From assembly GCA_024760905.1 (NCBI GenBank), contig CM045733.1, positions 20,813,501-20,877,500 of the forward strand: a DNA stretch of 64,000 bases. Direction: 5' to 3'. A program made the translations under genes and the position numbers. The notes beneath the pieces were generated by a model that saw nothing but the letters and a program-made list of their open reading frames with translations, was not told where the DNA came from and did not search any database. Shown piece after piece: positions 44,524 to 59,427 of the stretch. The stretch is from Plotosus lineatus (taxonomy: Eukaryota > Chordata > Actinopteri > Siluriformes > Plotosidae). The stretch's first letter is position 1; the number at the start of each line of letters is the position of its first letter.

Positions 44524-44570
44524 AAATGGAGTTTCAATAGAAAGTCTTTGTCCTGTCCTTTTGTTTTTTT

Positions 44571-44571
<1 letters not shown>

Positions 44572-44640
<69 letters not shown>
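44572..44640. repeat. (TA)n tract
   Basis: About 69 bp of TA with one CA interruption, directly after the inverted repeat. Confidence 0.95.
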
Positions 44641-44643
<3 letters not shown>

Positions 44644-45200
44644 AGTATGCAAAAGTTTTAGTCACATGCAATGCGAAGGAATGGTGTAGAACAATGTCTT
44701 ATGTGTATATATAAATTACGGGAAATTAAAGATCTCAGAATAAAAATTACATTTATATAATGCAGAGTAAAGAGTAAAAATTGAAACTAATTCAATATTC
44801 GGTGTGGTGACATTTGTTTAAAAATAGAATAGCATTTGATACAGTTTGTGCGGTTTTACCATTACAATATCTACTAGGTTTCTTCCAGAACCAGCCACAG
44901 GTCTCCTGGGAATTTTGACTGTCACACTTAGTTCTTTATTTGAATATAAATCGTAGCAGTCTTCATTATATTTTTGTCTGAAAAGTGTCTCTTATACATA
45001 ATATGCTGCTTTCATTATTCACATCCTGTACTAACAAGTTTTTGTAACATTTCCTTGTGTGCTGGAAAACTGTTTTGAAATCTCATGGTTTTTCTAATAT
45101 ACGAATTACTAAAAATTATTTCGTAAGGTTTATACAAAAATTAGGGTGCCTTAAATTTTATGTGCCTTAATACACAGACATATACATATACACTAGTGTG
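44641..45200. other. intergenic, no gene seen
   Basis: AT-rich, with no named element. Confidence 0.5.
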
Positions 45201-45943
<743 letters not shown>

Positions 45944-46614
45944 ATGCATGCATAAATACATACATACATCCATACAAACATATAAACATTTAAATCAATT
46001 AAATAATCACTATACAGTGGTGCATGGAGTCAAAGAACAGGACGTTGTAGGCTGTACAGCATAAAAAATGCAGCCCAGAAATCTTAGGCAAAACTGCAAG
46101 TGTGGAAAAAGCTTGTTTATCATGTTCAGTGATTTTAATTAAGATTTATTTATTAATCTCTATCTTTTTGACAATGAGAGGGTCTTACATCTCGCTTGAG
46201 CATGGCGCTTCTCATGTTTGATAAACTACTTCTCTGAACAAGACTTGCTTCTCTCTCAACAAAAGTAACTAATAATAACAATTAAAAGACAAATATAGCA
46301 AATTAAAACGTAGTGTAAATGTTATGTGAACGTGCATATGCTGTATTAATTTCTCCACTTAATGTTTTTGGCCTGGGATAAACGACGGATAACTAAAACA
46401 ATTAGCGAGACCGCAGATATTTCGGGCCCACTGTATTTAAAATGGAAGGAATATTAATTAGACATTTTTATTTTAAATACAAGTGAAATATTTTTACATG
46501 TTCATTTTGGCAGTCACATAGTGGTACTTTTCTGACTCATTAATGTTAATATGAACTTATATAACAATGTTAGCCAGCATTATTTGGGATCACATGACTG
46601 AATGTGCGTTTACA
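45944..46614. other. intergenic, no gene seen
   Basis: A (CATA)-rich start, then AT-rich sequence without recognised content. Confidence 0.5.
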
Positions 46615-47298
46615 CTGTTTTGTAACCTTAAGCAAATCTGGTTGGTCAGAAGTGTAAGCCTACTAGCATGGGTGCAAGTCTCATACACAGAGATGAATTA
46701 ACTATCTGCTCAGATCGGCACAATCTTTATATTTATTATCTTTTAGCGGAATCCTAAGAGTGTATACTTATTTTAATATTAATATTCATTAGGATTTGTA
46801 CTTGTTCTTTGTATGCATCTCTTGAATCAAGTTTACTTACTTACACAAAAGAAAGAACTCTCCGCTTTGCTGGGAGATGGCATCAGTGCAGGCTGTGTTC
46901 TAAACGAGTTCAACGGCACCCTTGTGCACTTGAAAGACCGGAAGTCCGTATAATCCACAGCAAGTACACTACTTTTGCAAGTACACTACTTTCGGTAGTG
47001 AGCGCTTCACATATTGTAAGCGTTGATTGACTGTTTTAAGCTTCATGTAAAGTGACTCGGTATAAATAAGTGACTTATTTGAAATTAATGTTGATATTAT
47101 TTGATATATTTGATATTATCTTACAATGTTATGTTTATAATAATTGATTTAGGGGTGTTTTATGAGATACAGTAATGGTATTTATGGATGTATAATACAG
47201 TATGAGCATCATATGTCACTGTAACAACTTACGTTCACTTTCAACTTACATTGGGCCGTCCGCAACCAATTAAATATGTAAGTTGGGGAGCGTCTGTA
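46615..47298 (-). mobile_element. TIR DNA transposon, deleted copy
   Basis: Inverted relative to 34647-36052: it begins with the reverse of the gaccaaccatatttgct block and ends taagttggggagcgtctgta. The outer part beyond 35760 of the full copy is missing here. Confidence 0.75.
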
Positions 47299-47354
47299 TA
47301 GTGCATTATTGATACATACGTATGCGCAATGTGCATGAGAATATTGCATTGTTC

Positions 47355-47487
47355 TATCCTTTTGATGCTGAGCACCAAATGGGAAGCACCAACTCCCAAA
47401 TTTTAACTTCTTATGGTATGACACGGCTGGATTTGAACTCCAACCTTCCAGAGGATAAACCAGACGTTCTACCAACTGAGCTTAAGC
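47355..47487 (-). mobile_element. tRNA-derived fragment
   Basis: On the minus strand ggcttaagctcagttggtag and gttggagttcaaatccagcc are clear A- and B-box-like blocks 40 bp apart. The acceptor arms do not pair, so it is SINE- or tRNA-pseudogene-like rather than a tRNA gene. Confidence 0.55.
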
Positions 47488-47571
47488 CCTGATATATTGG
47501 AGAAAAGATATAGCATGTATAGTTACCGTGACAGGCTTGGTGTTGTTTTGACATTTCCTGTACAATATAGG

Positions 47572-47831
47572 GGCAGTGGTGGTCTAGTGGTATAAGGCGC
47601 CGGATTGCTGATCCAAAGGTTGGGGGTTCGAGTCCCACTCTCCACAAGGTTTTCACTGTCCTCCCCAGTGCAGCTAACTGGGTTATCAAAGGCCGGCCAT
47701 GTCTCTCACTGTCTATGGTGTGAGGCATGTAAAAGAACCATTGCTGACTTTTGATAAGAGTAGGATGGGCATCAGCCTCCCTGCGACCCGAATTAGGATG
47801 AAGCGGTTACAGAAAATGAACTGATGATGAA
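47572..47831 (+). mobile_element. SINE with V-SINE/L2-type tail, internally short
   Basis: 14-bp target duplication ctgtacaatatagg at 47558-47571 and 47832-47845. Head and body as in the RTE-tailed copies (ggtggtctagtggtataagg; actgtctatggtgtgaggca), but it jumps from the mid-body to gatgggcatcagcctccctg and ggttacagaaaatgaactga. Confidence 0.92.
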
Positions 47832-47845
47832 CTGTACAATATAGG

Positions 47846-49048
47846 TATGTGTGTGCATGTTCAATGCTTGTTGATTGGCCCACTATATGAGGTAGGCAGT
47901 AACTACAAGCTTTCATCACTTGCTGTATCTACTCTGTGTTACCAGAGTTCATCTTTCCTTATTTAAAATAATTTGGCCGCGTATTTACTGTACAGTATGC
48001 GTATTTGGCTCCTTCGATTTATCAAACTGCTCAAATGTAATAAACAAAAAACAAAATCTCAGTTTGATCCATCAATGTAATCCCGCATAGTTTTTTTTTT
48101 ATGTGACCCGAAATGAATAATAATAATAAAAAAAGATTGAACTAAAAATTGTTAAGCTGCAGTGTCTTTAATTACAAAACTTTCAGAAAGCCTTTGAAAA
48201 GGATTTTATTTTGAAGTGTGACTTAAAAATACTTTAGAAATGTGTCGCTCGACTCACCCTCTCCTTTGCTGTGTAATGATGTGTTGTGAAGACATGTTTT
48301 ATGAGTTTGTGTACTGGGTAGTAAAAAATAGCATTAACCAGCATTTGTCATGTTCTTTCACCTCTGACACATGTCAAGTCTGTGCATAATAAATGTTTAT
48401 TAAGATCTTTAAAATCTTAGTGCACCAGTAATCACAGTGATAATAAACAAATGCTTATAAATGCAGAATTCTTTCTATATTTTGAAGGAATCTTGCATAG
48501 TATTGCAATAGAATCATTCAGAATGATGTCGAGTTGAATAGATGAAGATTTCAACATTTATTGGATAAAAATACCTTTCCAGGTCAGATGGGATAAAACT
48601 GGGATAGAAAGATCTCTGTTGCATCATAAATTAAAAAAAACAAAAAAAAACAAACAAACAAAAAAACCCCCAAAAAACACAATTTACTACAAAACTTCGG
48701 ATGTTCCATTGTCTGTCACATTCAGACTAATGGCCTGATAAGTCTAATTTGGCCTTGAAATAAAATAATCTCCCTCTCTCATTACTTCAGTTTTGCCAGA
48801 TGCATTTCGTGGGATGTCTAAATCACATGCATTCTTATACTAGTCTGAACCCTGAGATTTAGATGATGGTTAAAGCAATGAGGGCTCAGGGGAACATCTG
48901 ACTATTTACACACATTTCTTATGCAAATGAAAAGCAGTTGTTACAATGAAATAACACAATGACGAATTGTGAGGAACTTAATTCAGTTCAATTTCTCTGT
49001 CTGAATGGTGAGTACTGGGTTCTCCCAGTGTTTCTGCTCACTCGCTCC
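47846..49048. other. intergenic, no gene seen
   Basis: No recognised exon or repeat apart from A-rich stretches near 48630-48680. Confidence 0.5.
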
Positions 49049-49170
49049 CTCATCACTCATTTGCCAAAACCACTTTATCCTACTAAGGTGACAGGAAGGC
49101 TGAAACCTACTTCAGCTGACACTGATCGAAGGTGGTCTACACCCTGAACTGTTTGCTATACCATCACACC
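49049..49170 (-). mobile_element. V-SINE tail fragment
   Basis: ccactttatcctactaaggt, ggcacc-like and ggtggtctacaccctgaact correspond to the reverse of V-SINE tails. Confidence 0.5.
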
Positions 49171-49347
49171 CAATCCATGGAGTGGAGTGTATTAAACAGA
49201 AATAATAATTTTAGAAGATCATTCCTCAAATTTGATGTGTTGGAAGCAAAAAAACAAACAACAACCCCCCAAAAAAAAAAAAATAAATAAAAAAAAAAAA
49301 AAGCATAAAGATTTGAATGGACCACATTGTGATTTAATGCATGCATG

Positions 49348-49678
49348 CATTCATCATCAGCTCATTTTCTGTAACCACTTAATCCTAACTTGGGTCACAG
49401 TGAGGCTGGTGCCCAGCCCAGCCAACTTCAGGCGAGGGCAGAGCACACCCTGGACAGCTTGCCAGGTGGAAACATTCCAACAGCTTTGCAGCTACGAAAG
49501 TCAGCAATGGTTCTTTTACATACCTCACACCATAGACAGTGGGAGACATGGCCAGCCTCTGATTACCCAGTTAGCTGCACTGGGAGGCACAGTGACAACC
49601 TTGTGGAGAGTGGGACTTGAACCCCCAATCTTTGGAGCAGTGATCCAGCACCCTATACCACTAGACCACCACTACCCC
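49348..49678 (-). mobile_element. SINE, V-SINE/L2-tail type
   Basis: The minus-strand head ends at 49678 (ggtggtctagtggtataggg), then B box, a shortened body, and the tail near 49360-49440. A full-length but diverged copy. Confidence 0.85.
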
Positions 49679-52408
<2,730 letters not shown>

Positions 52409-52411
52409 TGA

Positions 52412-52620
52412 TCAACCCCCACTTATGAAATTAATCTGTTCCAGAGCCTTTTTTGTAATGTGGAGGTTTCGTAAGTAGAGGCGCATTTTACATGTAAAAT
52501 GCCTGATTCGTTCCAAAGCTCCCAAGACTACCCCATAAACCCTTTAAAAATGATAAAAGTGCACCCCAATTTTGTATGAAATATGTGTTAAAAGTAAAAT
52601 AAAATTATTTATTAAACCAT
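52412..52620. mobile_element. diverged MITE fragment (8512-9143 family)
   Basis: gcgcattttacatgtaaaat, gcctgattcgttccaaagct and cataaaccctttaaaaat match 8586-8665. The outer 25 bp are strongly altered. Confidence 0.75.
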
Positions 52621-52649
52621 TTAAACATTTTATTAGCATATTAATATCG

Positions 52650-52686
52650 GTGGACGCGTGGGGATCTCGGTCCCAATTAACCATGG
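52650..52686 (-). mobile_element. short fragment of the cagggatccctcac MITE family
   Basis: tggggatctcggtcccaatt with aaccatgg is the reverse of gttaattgggaccgagatcccc at 45326-45347. It abuts a GT repeat. Confidence 0.65.
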
Positions 52687-52803
<117 letters not shown>

Positions 52804-53005
52804 GCACCTACACTACTACCAATCAAAGTATACATTATTATTATAGTGACATTGAACAAAGGAAGAAATTGCAACCTTTTCTTATATGGCTAGGGAAAAA
52901 TAGCCCATTTAGAGTAGAATATATTAAAAATGCTAGAATGAGTAGACAGACAGAACCCATTCACTGCTCCTTCTAGTATTTTAATTATATTTAATTTTAA
53001 TTATA

Positions 53006-53012
<7 letters not shown>

Positions 53013-53097
<85 letters not shown>
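53013..53097. repeat. (AT)n(AC)n compound microsatellite
   Basis: About 44 bp AT, then 38 bp AC. Confidence 0.95.
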
Positions 53098-53101
<4 letters not shown>

Positions 53102-53189
53102 ATGATGTATTTATTTTTTATAATCTTACTGTCAAGGAAATAAAATCATACAATCATATATGCATTTTCATAGGTATATGGTTTTAAAG

Positions 53190-53394
53190 TGTGGTGGAAA
53201 CGTTTGCTTAGTGTATAAAGTTCTTAACTAGTAAAGGGTTATTGATCAGAAGGTTGGGGTTCAAGACCTTTTGTCATTGTTGGACACTTGAGAAAGGCCC
53301 GGCCAAAACCTTGAACTGTTCGGTTGTGTCAGTGAGATAAAATGTAATTCTCTCTGGATAAGGATGTCTGCCAAATGCTGTAAATGTAAATGCC
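53190..53394 (+). mobile_element. tRNA-type SINE with 'ctggataag' tail
   Basis: A degraded head with agaaggttggggttcaagac as the B-box region, and a tail tctggataaggatgtctgcc followed by aaatgctgtaaatgtaaatg. This tail is widespread in teleost SINEs. Confidence 0.75.
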
Positions 53395-54439
53395 CTACAA
53401 TTTGAAGTCTTCCTATAAATTCAAAATCCATATCCAGGCTCTCATCGTGATTGCACAAGTGAATGATCTAATTAGCAGCGGTGCTAAAAACACAAGATAA
53501 TTCAGAAACACACCAAGGATCCATCAACCTCTTTCCTTTTCAGTGCTGCACTGAGCAGCAGCTGCAAATCATCGCTTACACTCATTAAACCTCTCTTATT
53601 ATAAAACCCTCTAATGTTAACACCACTATATAGACTGAACTGTCACACAGTCAGTGTGATGCTTCACTATATCTCACCTCGATGATGAGAGAGCTATGAC
53701 ACAATACGTAAAGAAGCAGTGTAATTACTCCGTCACAGTTACCACTGTATGTATTATTATTACACAGTCACACAGGTGTGTCGGTTGATTGACAGTCAGT
53801 TGCTTTTTATGTTCTATTTACACTTATTCTCCAGACTCATTCATTTAGTGTGACATTCAATCATTCAATGTGATTATGAAAGTGAATTTACTACTTTAGC
53901 ATCATGGCTGAGAGTGAAGACAGCTTTACGAAATGCATCACAGTGAAACACAATATCATCAACTTTAAGAAGATCTCACATCCCAAATCACATCATGTGC
54001 AACATTGCGAGCAGCCAAAATAATTAGATAAACACAGTTTATGAATCTAATGGAGATACAATATTAGTATGCAAGTCTTTATTAAGCATAAGCTTGGAGG
54101 GATATATATATATATATATAGATAGATATCGCCTTGAGCTTACTTCATTTAACTTAATATTCCATATCATATTATTATTGTTTTTTCACTCTTCTTATTT
54201 TCACACTGTTGTTATCATTTGATTAGTTTTGATCTCATGAGGTTCCTGTGCTCTTGCAGTTCTTTGTGAAAAAACAAAATACAAAAATGTGCAAAGCTTA
54301 AACAGGTAATATAAGGGCTATACCTAATATTATAATTTGCATACTTATTAAGTTTCAACATTTTGAAATAGGGAGAATTTTCACCAGAGACGCCGCACCC
54401 CCTGTGCGGCCGGGCTGCGGCCCCAAGAATTGATGCATA
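53395..54439. other. intergenic, no gene seen
   Basis: No named element. A short TATA/GATA stretch lies near 54102-54128. Confidence 0.5.
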
Positions 54440-55160
54440 TTTTTTTATAAAGGAACATTGCTCAATAAACAAGTTTTTTTTTTTTTATTTATTCATGGAT
54501 GTATACAGTTTTATGAATCAGCTGATAAAAAAGGTAACAACTGTTTAAAAATATTGTACATATACGAATGCTGCTTGCTTAATAATGACACCAGATGTTT
54601 CGGTATGTTCCTGCACATACTTGTATGTTGCTTGCTTTTCAATTTTACAAAGTTCAGGACTTGGATGGCATTTGTAACAAACAAAGTCTGAGTTCAATTT
54701 TGTAGCCGAGAGGGCACAAACAGTTTCATTGATCAATTCTGACCTGGCATCAGTGTGGATTTTCTTTACAATAGAAAATACCCTTTCACTGTCATCACTT
54801 GTGTGGAGATGTTATCTCTTGAACTTGTAATAAAATAGGTAATTCTCCGATTTGTAGATTGTTGCGTGTGTTGCGAAGTGTTCACATGTTTCTTCACATC
54901 GTTGATTCCTCCGTGTTTAATCCCAATGTTGACGGAACAAAGTGTGCAAAACGCAAACGTGTCACCTTTTTCACTGCTTCGAATAAAAGGAAAGTCTTTT
55001 TGCCAATAAGCCTGATATTTGCAATCATATTTTCGTTTTTTTCAAAGTGTGACTTTTTTTTTCCGGGAGGTTGTCTGGAAATCGGGAGAAATTAATCTCC
55101 TGGTGGGAGATTGGATTTATGCTTTTAAATCGGGAGACTCCCGATTGAATCGGGAGACTT
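54440..55160 (-). pseudogene. internally deleted hAT transposase (BED finger joined to hATC region)
   Basis: On the minus strand, about 54990-54890 reads FAFCTLCSVNIGIKHGGIND then VKKHVNTSQH: a BED-type zinc finger (C-x2-C ... H-x5-H) as found at the N-terminus of hAT transposases. Only about 100 bp further, 54790-54545 reads KKIHTDARSELINETVCALS then ATKLNSDFVCYKCHPSPELC, resembling the hAT C-terminal dimerisation region. The catalytic middle is missing. Frameshifts are present. Repeated cgggagactcccgat motifs at 55118-55160 mark the upstream side. Confidence 0.6.
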
Positions 55161-55500
55161 AATAACTGTGAATTTGTTTATTGTAAGTTACTAAAATCAA
55201 ATGTCCGAGCTTCATGTCTTTGTACTCTGGGAATAAATCAAAGTACCCAGAGAAAACCACAAAGGTACACAAATGCAAATATCACACAATGGTCAAAGAT
55301 GGTTTGGAAGTCTGAAATCAGAAATTCTTGCTTTGAGACATCAATGCTAACCACTGCATCTCTAGTCTTTGTCACTAAAAGACCACAGAGTATTCTCGCA
55401 TGCAGTAAACATTTACTATTAAACACAGGCAAAACATTTTCACAGGGTTTCTCACTGCCAAGCCAAAAAAGTCTAACACTAATATTTAGCTTGGCTAGCT
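55161..55500. other. intergenic, possibly hAT-related flank
   Basis: No clear feature. The left part may belong to the hAT element. Confidence 0.3.
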
Positions 55501-55513
55501 TTAGCCTTTACTA

Positions 55514-55855
55514 AGGGGCAGTGGTGGTCTAGTGGTATAGGGTGCCGGATCGCTGATCCAAAGGTTGGGGGTTCGAGTCCCACTCTCCACAAGATTGTCA
55601 CTGTCCCCCCCCCAGTGCAGCTAGCACTGGGTTATCAAAGGCGGGACATGTCTCTCACTGTCTATGGTGAGAGGCATGTAAAAGAACCATTGCTGACTTT
55701 CGTAAAGAGTAGCTGCAAAGTCGTCAGCATGTTTCTGTCCCTTGCTAAAAAGGGTTGTGACAGGAAGGGTATCTGACGTAAAAACCTCTGCCAAATCAGA
55801 TGATTCACTGTGGCGACTCCTGAGTAAAAAGGGGAAAAGGAAGACAGACACAGCG
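55514..55855 (+). mobile_element. tRNA-like SINE with RTE-type tail (cluster copy 1)
   Basis: 13-bp target duplication ttagcctttacta at 55501-55513 and 55856-55868. Intact A and B boxes (tggtctagtgg; ggttcgagtcc), full body, tail gatgattcactgtggcgact. Confidence 0.94.
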
Positions 55856-56088
55856 TTAGCCTTTACTACAGCATGTAATCGACATGGCATTGTTTCAACA
55901 AACTTAAGCACTATCCGAAGTTGGATTTATTTTCCTCCGACATCTTGAACTGATGATGGAAAAATTATACATTATTATTTCATAAAGCATTCTCCAATAC
56001 ATCCCAAAGTCTTGCAGTAGGGTTACGCTTCTGACTCTGCAGTGACAGTTCATATGTAAAAATTATTTCTTACACTCTGAGAATTTCT

Positions 56089-56433
56089 TGGGGGCAGTGG
56101 TGGTCTAGTGGTATAGGGCACTGGATCACTGATCCAAAGGTTGGGGGTTCGAGTCCCACTCTCCACAAGGTTGTTACTGTCCCCCCAAGTGCAGCTAACT
56201 GGGTTATCAAAGGCGGGCCATGTCTGTCACTGTCTATGGTGAGAGGTTCATGTAAAAGAACCATTGCTGACTTTCGTAAAGAGTAGCTGCAAAGTCGTCG
56301 GCGTGTTTCTGTCCCTTGCTAAAAAGGGTTGTGACAGGAAGGGCATCTGACGTAAAAACCTCTGCCAAATCAAACGTGCGAATCAGATGATTCACTGTGG
56401 CGACTCCCGAGAAAAAGGGAAAAAGCCAGACAG
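56089..56433 (+). mobile_element. tRNA-like SINE with RTE-type tail (cluster copy 2)
   Basis: 17-bp target duplication acactctgagaatttct at 56072-56088 and 56434-56450. Complete head, body and tail. Confidence 0.95.
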
Positions 56434-56580
56434 ACACTCTGAGAATTTCTATTTGAGCCCTGATTTTAAATCCTGATCATTTCACCAAGAAAAAGTCCAT
56501 TGAAGGCATACATTGATTATTTACCAGATTCAGGATGTCAGCTAATTTCATTGTACAGCTGTATAATGTTGCTGAGCCTC

Positions 56581-56924
56581 AGGGGCAGTGGTGGTCTAGT
56601 GGTATAGGGTGCAGGATCGCTGATCCTAAGGTTGGGGGTTCGAGTCCCCACAAGGTTGTCGCTGCCCCCCCCCCAGTGCGGCTAACTGGGTTATCAAAGG
56701 CAGGCCATGTCTGTCACTGTCTATGGTGAGAGGCATGTAAAAGAACCATTGCTGACTTTCGTAAAGAGTAGCTGCAAAGCCGTCAGCGTGTTTCTGTCCC
56801 TTGCTAAAAAGGGTTGTGACAGGAAGGGCATCCGACGTAAAAACCTCTGCCAAATCAAACGTGCGAATCAGATGATTCACTGTGGCGACTCCCAAGAACA
56901 GGGAAAAATCCAAAAGGAGGAAAA
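56581..56924 (+). mobile_element. tRNA-like SINE with RTE-type tail (cluster copy 3)
   Basis: 16-bp target duplication aatgttgctgagcctc at 56565-56580 and 56925-56940. Complete, same orientation as the two preceding copies. Confidence 0.95.
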
Positions 56925-57228
56925 AATGTTGCTGAGCCTCGACCTGACCAACTGAAAAAAAAAAAACTGGCAAGGTGAGTTGACGCTATAATCAAGGCTA
57001 AAGTCAGTCCAACAAAAATATCAGTGTGTACGATGTTTAATCTAACTCTTGTTTGTCAGCCTTCCCTGTCTTGCTCTGTTTGAGCAGGGTAGGCGATAAA
57101 ATAGCAGATATTGATGGAGAACTTGATTGTTGTGTAGAATGAATGTAACTCAAATATTTATCAACATTATCAATGGAATTTAAATATTAAGCCGCAATCC
57201 TCACTTAGTTGTTACTGAATATTCTGTG

Positions 57229-57425
57229 GCTGACAGAGTGGCGTTGTAGTAAGCAAGTCTGCATCACAACAAGAAGGCATTTCTGTGTGGTGTTTGCATG
57301 TTTTCTTGAGTGGCACATCTAGGTGTCACTGTGTATGTAAATGGATGTGTGTGTTCCAAACTATCCTGTGATGGACAGGTGGATTGTTCAGAGTGTATCC
57401 CACCTTTGCCCAGAATCAGCGAGAA
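57229..57425 (+). mobile_element. V-SINE, internally deleted
   Basis: Head ggctgacagagtggcgttgt, then acaacaagaaggcatttctg, gtgtttgcatgttttcttga, and the tail ggattgttcagagtgtatcc, ctttgcccagaatcag. Confidence 0.7.
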
Positions 57426-58003
57426 TACAAAATCTTAACACATTCCTTTTGTCCTTACTGTTTGCCTCTCAACCAGCCCTCTGAAGTGTAATAGACATTG
57501 TGGAAGTTTGGAAGGTGCTGTGTATTTTTAAACTGGAGAAAGTAGTCCAGTACAGCCATCTCTACCATGAAAATGGCAGCATCAAATTCCCTGGAGGGGG
57601 AAAAAAAACCCTCTGCACCCACAGAGGAAGCTGCATTTTGAGCAGAGCTTCAGATGTTCTCCAAATGAACAACACATTTAAAATAACAAGGTCCTGACCT
57701 GCATCTTCACACTCAGCTGGTGTGTGTTAGGCTTGTGCCACCTACACAGATGGAGGCCATTTGTTTTTCACTGCCCCTGGGGTGATGAAGTCCATGCTGG
57801 ACTGAAATTCTGCAAAGCAAAACACCTACCTGTATGTGTTGATAAATCAAGAGGAGGTTAGCAATGTGAATGGTTAATGATGGGAGCCAATACATTTCAT
57901 TGGTACAATCTTAGAAATTCTACAGGAAGAGTTTCTGTATGGATGACATCAAAAGGTTATTCTAAAGAGATTTGAGGTTTTAGATGAAAATAGTTCAGAA
58001 GGT

Positions 58004-58059
<56 letters not shown>

Positions 58060-58376
58060 CCCAAGATTTTTACAATGATGGTTTATACAGAGGATTTCTT
58101 AACAGTAAAGGGAGAAATAAGAAGTGACATGCTGTCAGCTTTCACGCTCGACATGGTGAGAAAACATAATGAAAAACCAATGTTAATTCATGCAGATGCA
58201 AATAGTGTCTTAAAGTTAAATGAAAGGAAAGACTTCCAAACTGTCATGTTATACTAAAATATGTATATTTTCATCACCAGCTGGTTTTTACTTATAGTTT
58301 CAAAATTGAAATCTGATAAATGTCTTCACGAGTTTGAGTTAGCCTGTGTGAAAACAGTCTGTTTTACAGTCCGTTT
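57426..58376. other. intergenic, with (TC)n at 58006-58055
   Basis: Contains a 50-bp CT microsatellite. No exon recognised. Confidence 0.5.
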
Positions 58377-58450
58377 CATTCTGGCTTGAAATCGAGAGAG
58401 TAGTACATGGACGCCTCAGTTCACATAAGGCAAGCCAAAGGCAAAAATTT
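58377..58450 (+). repeat. 74-bp direct repeat, copy 1
   Basis: cattctggcttgaaatcgag and following bases recur at 58891-58964 with a few changes (see findings). Confidence 0.88.
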
Positions 58451-58575
58451 TGAAATACCGTATAAACTCACTTTTACAGGCAGTGAACGTCTCATTTTAC
58501 GGTTGGAGACTGATCAAATAAAATTGGGAAGTTTGATCTACAATTTTGCTCCCAGTACACATGGGCGGTTATTAA

Positions 58576-58890
58576 GGGGCCGGTGGCATAGTGGTTAGGG
58601 TGCTGCTCATGATCGGCAGGTTGTGAGTTCGAATCCCACTGAGACTCTCACTGCGCTAAGACCCCTGGGCAAGGTCTCATCCACAAGTGTGCCTCTGTTC
58701 ACCCAGCAGTATAAATGGGTAGGAGTAAAAATATACTGGGAAGGTAACCTGTGATGGACTAGCGTCCCATCCAGGGGGAATTGAGCTCCTGGTCGCTTCA
58801 TGCTATGGAAACCAAGGATAAGCACCGGCCTGATGAGCCACGAGGCTCGGGTGTAAAAACCCAACAGACTGACCTGACCTTACCTTACCT
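58576..58890 (+). mobile_element. tRNA-derived SINE, second family, full copy
   Basis: ggggccggtggcatagtggt (A-box region), gtgagttcgaatcccact (B box), ctaagacccctgggcaaggt, cagtataaatgggtaggagt, cgaggctcgggtgtaaaaac, and a (CTTAC)n-like end. Same family as 37665-37956. Confidence 0.88.
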
Positions 58891-58964
58891 TCATTCTGGC
58901 TTGAAATCAAGAGAGTAGTACATATACGTCTCAGTTCATATAAGGCAAGCCAAGAGCAAAAATA
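58891..58964 (+). repeat. 74-bp direct repeat, copy 2
   Basis: Begins at the base after the SINE end. It matches 58377-58450 at about 60 of 74 positions, including aaggcaagccaa. Confidence 0.85.
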
Positions 58965-59427
58965 ATTGTATACAGATATTAAACTAACAGGTCATGTAGA
59001 AACCAATACATTTCCGAATAAAATAAATCCAGGCATATCTGCACATTATACTACATTACATTGATAAACATCAGACAAGCATCTGCTCATGCACATGAAC
59101 AAAAACATGCAAAGCACTTCCTCGTTTACAACATCTTCAAAGTAACTCACGTGCAACTCTTCATGGTACAACGGCATGCCCCTGTATTGAATACTCTTGT
59201 TTCATGAAGAAGATTGTAACAGCAATAGAATATTTTGAGGTACAAAAGCGTATACAATGCATGCAAGCTTTTATTAAAGTTGGATTTGTTTTCCCTTTAA
59301 CAAAATAAGCATCATCATACAGTCATTCAATCCACTATAGGATTTGCTTTTATTTTAGAAAACTACAATCTTGTGTTGAAGATTCCAAATTATTTCCCAC
59401 ATTAAGAAAATGTATTTATCATTTATT

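Larger units (their letters stand above)
44340..44565. repeat. perfect 101-bp inverted repeat (Penelope-like terminal sequence)
   Basis: Arms 44340-44440 and 44465-44565 are exact reverse complements over 101 bases, with a 24-bp spacer that itself contributes to a palindrome (44447-44470). Each arm carries a hammerhead ribozyme core. The flank gtgctcaatactttttggta (44312-44331) precedes it and a (TA)n follows. Head-to-head terminal repeats with hammerheads fit a Penelope-like element end. No GIY-YIG or reverse-transcriptase frame of that class is in the window. Confidence 0.85.

Noticed and set aside
55514..56924. tRNA-like heads with intact A and B boxes in several SINEs
   Set aside because: Acceptor and anticodon stems do not form a standard tRNA, and the units are repeated with target duplications, so they are SINEs, not tRNA genes.
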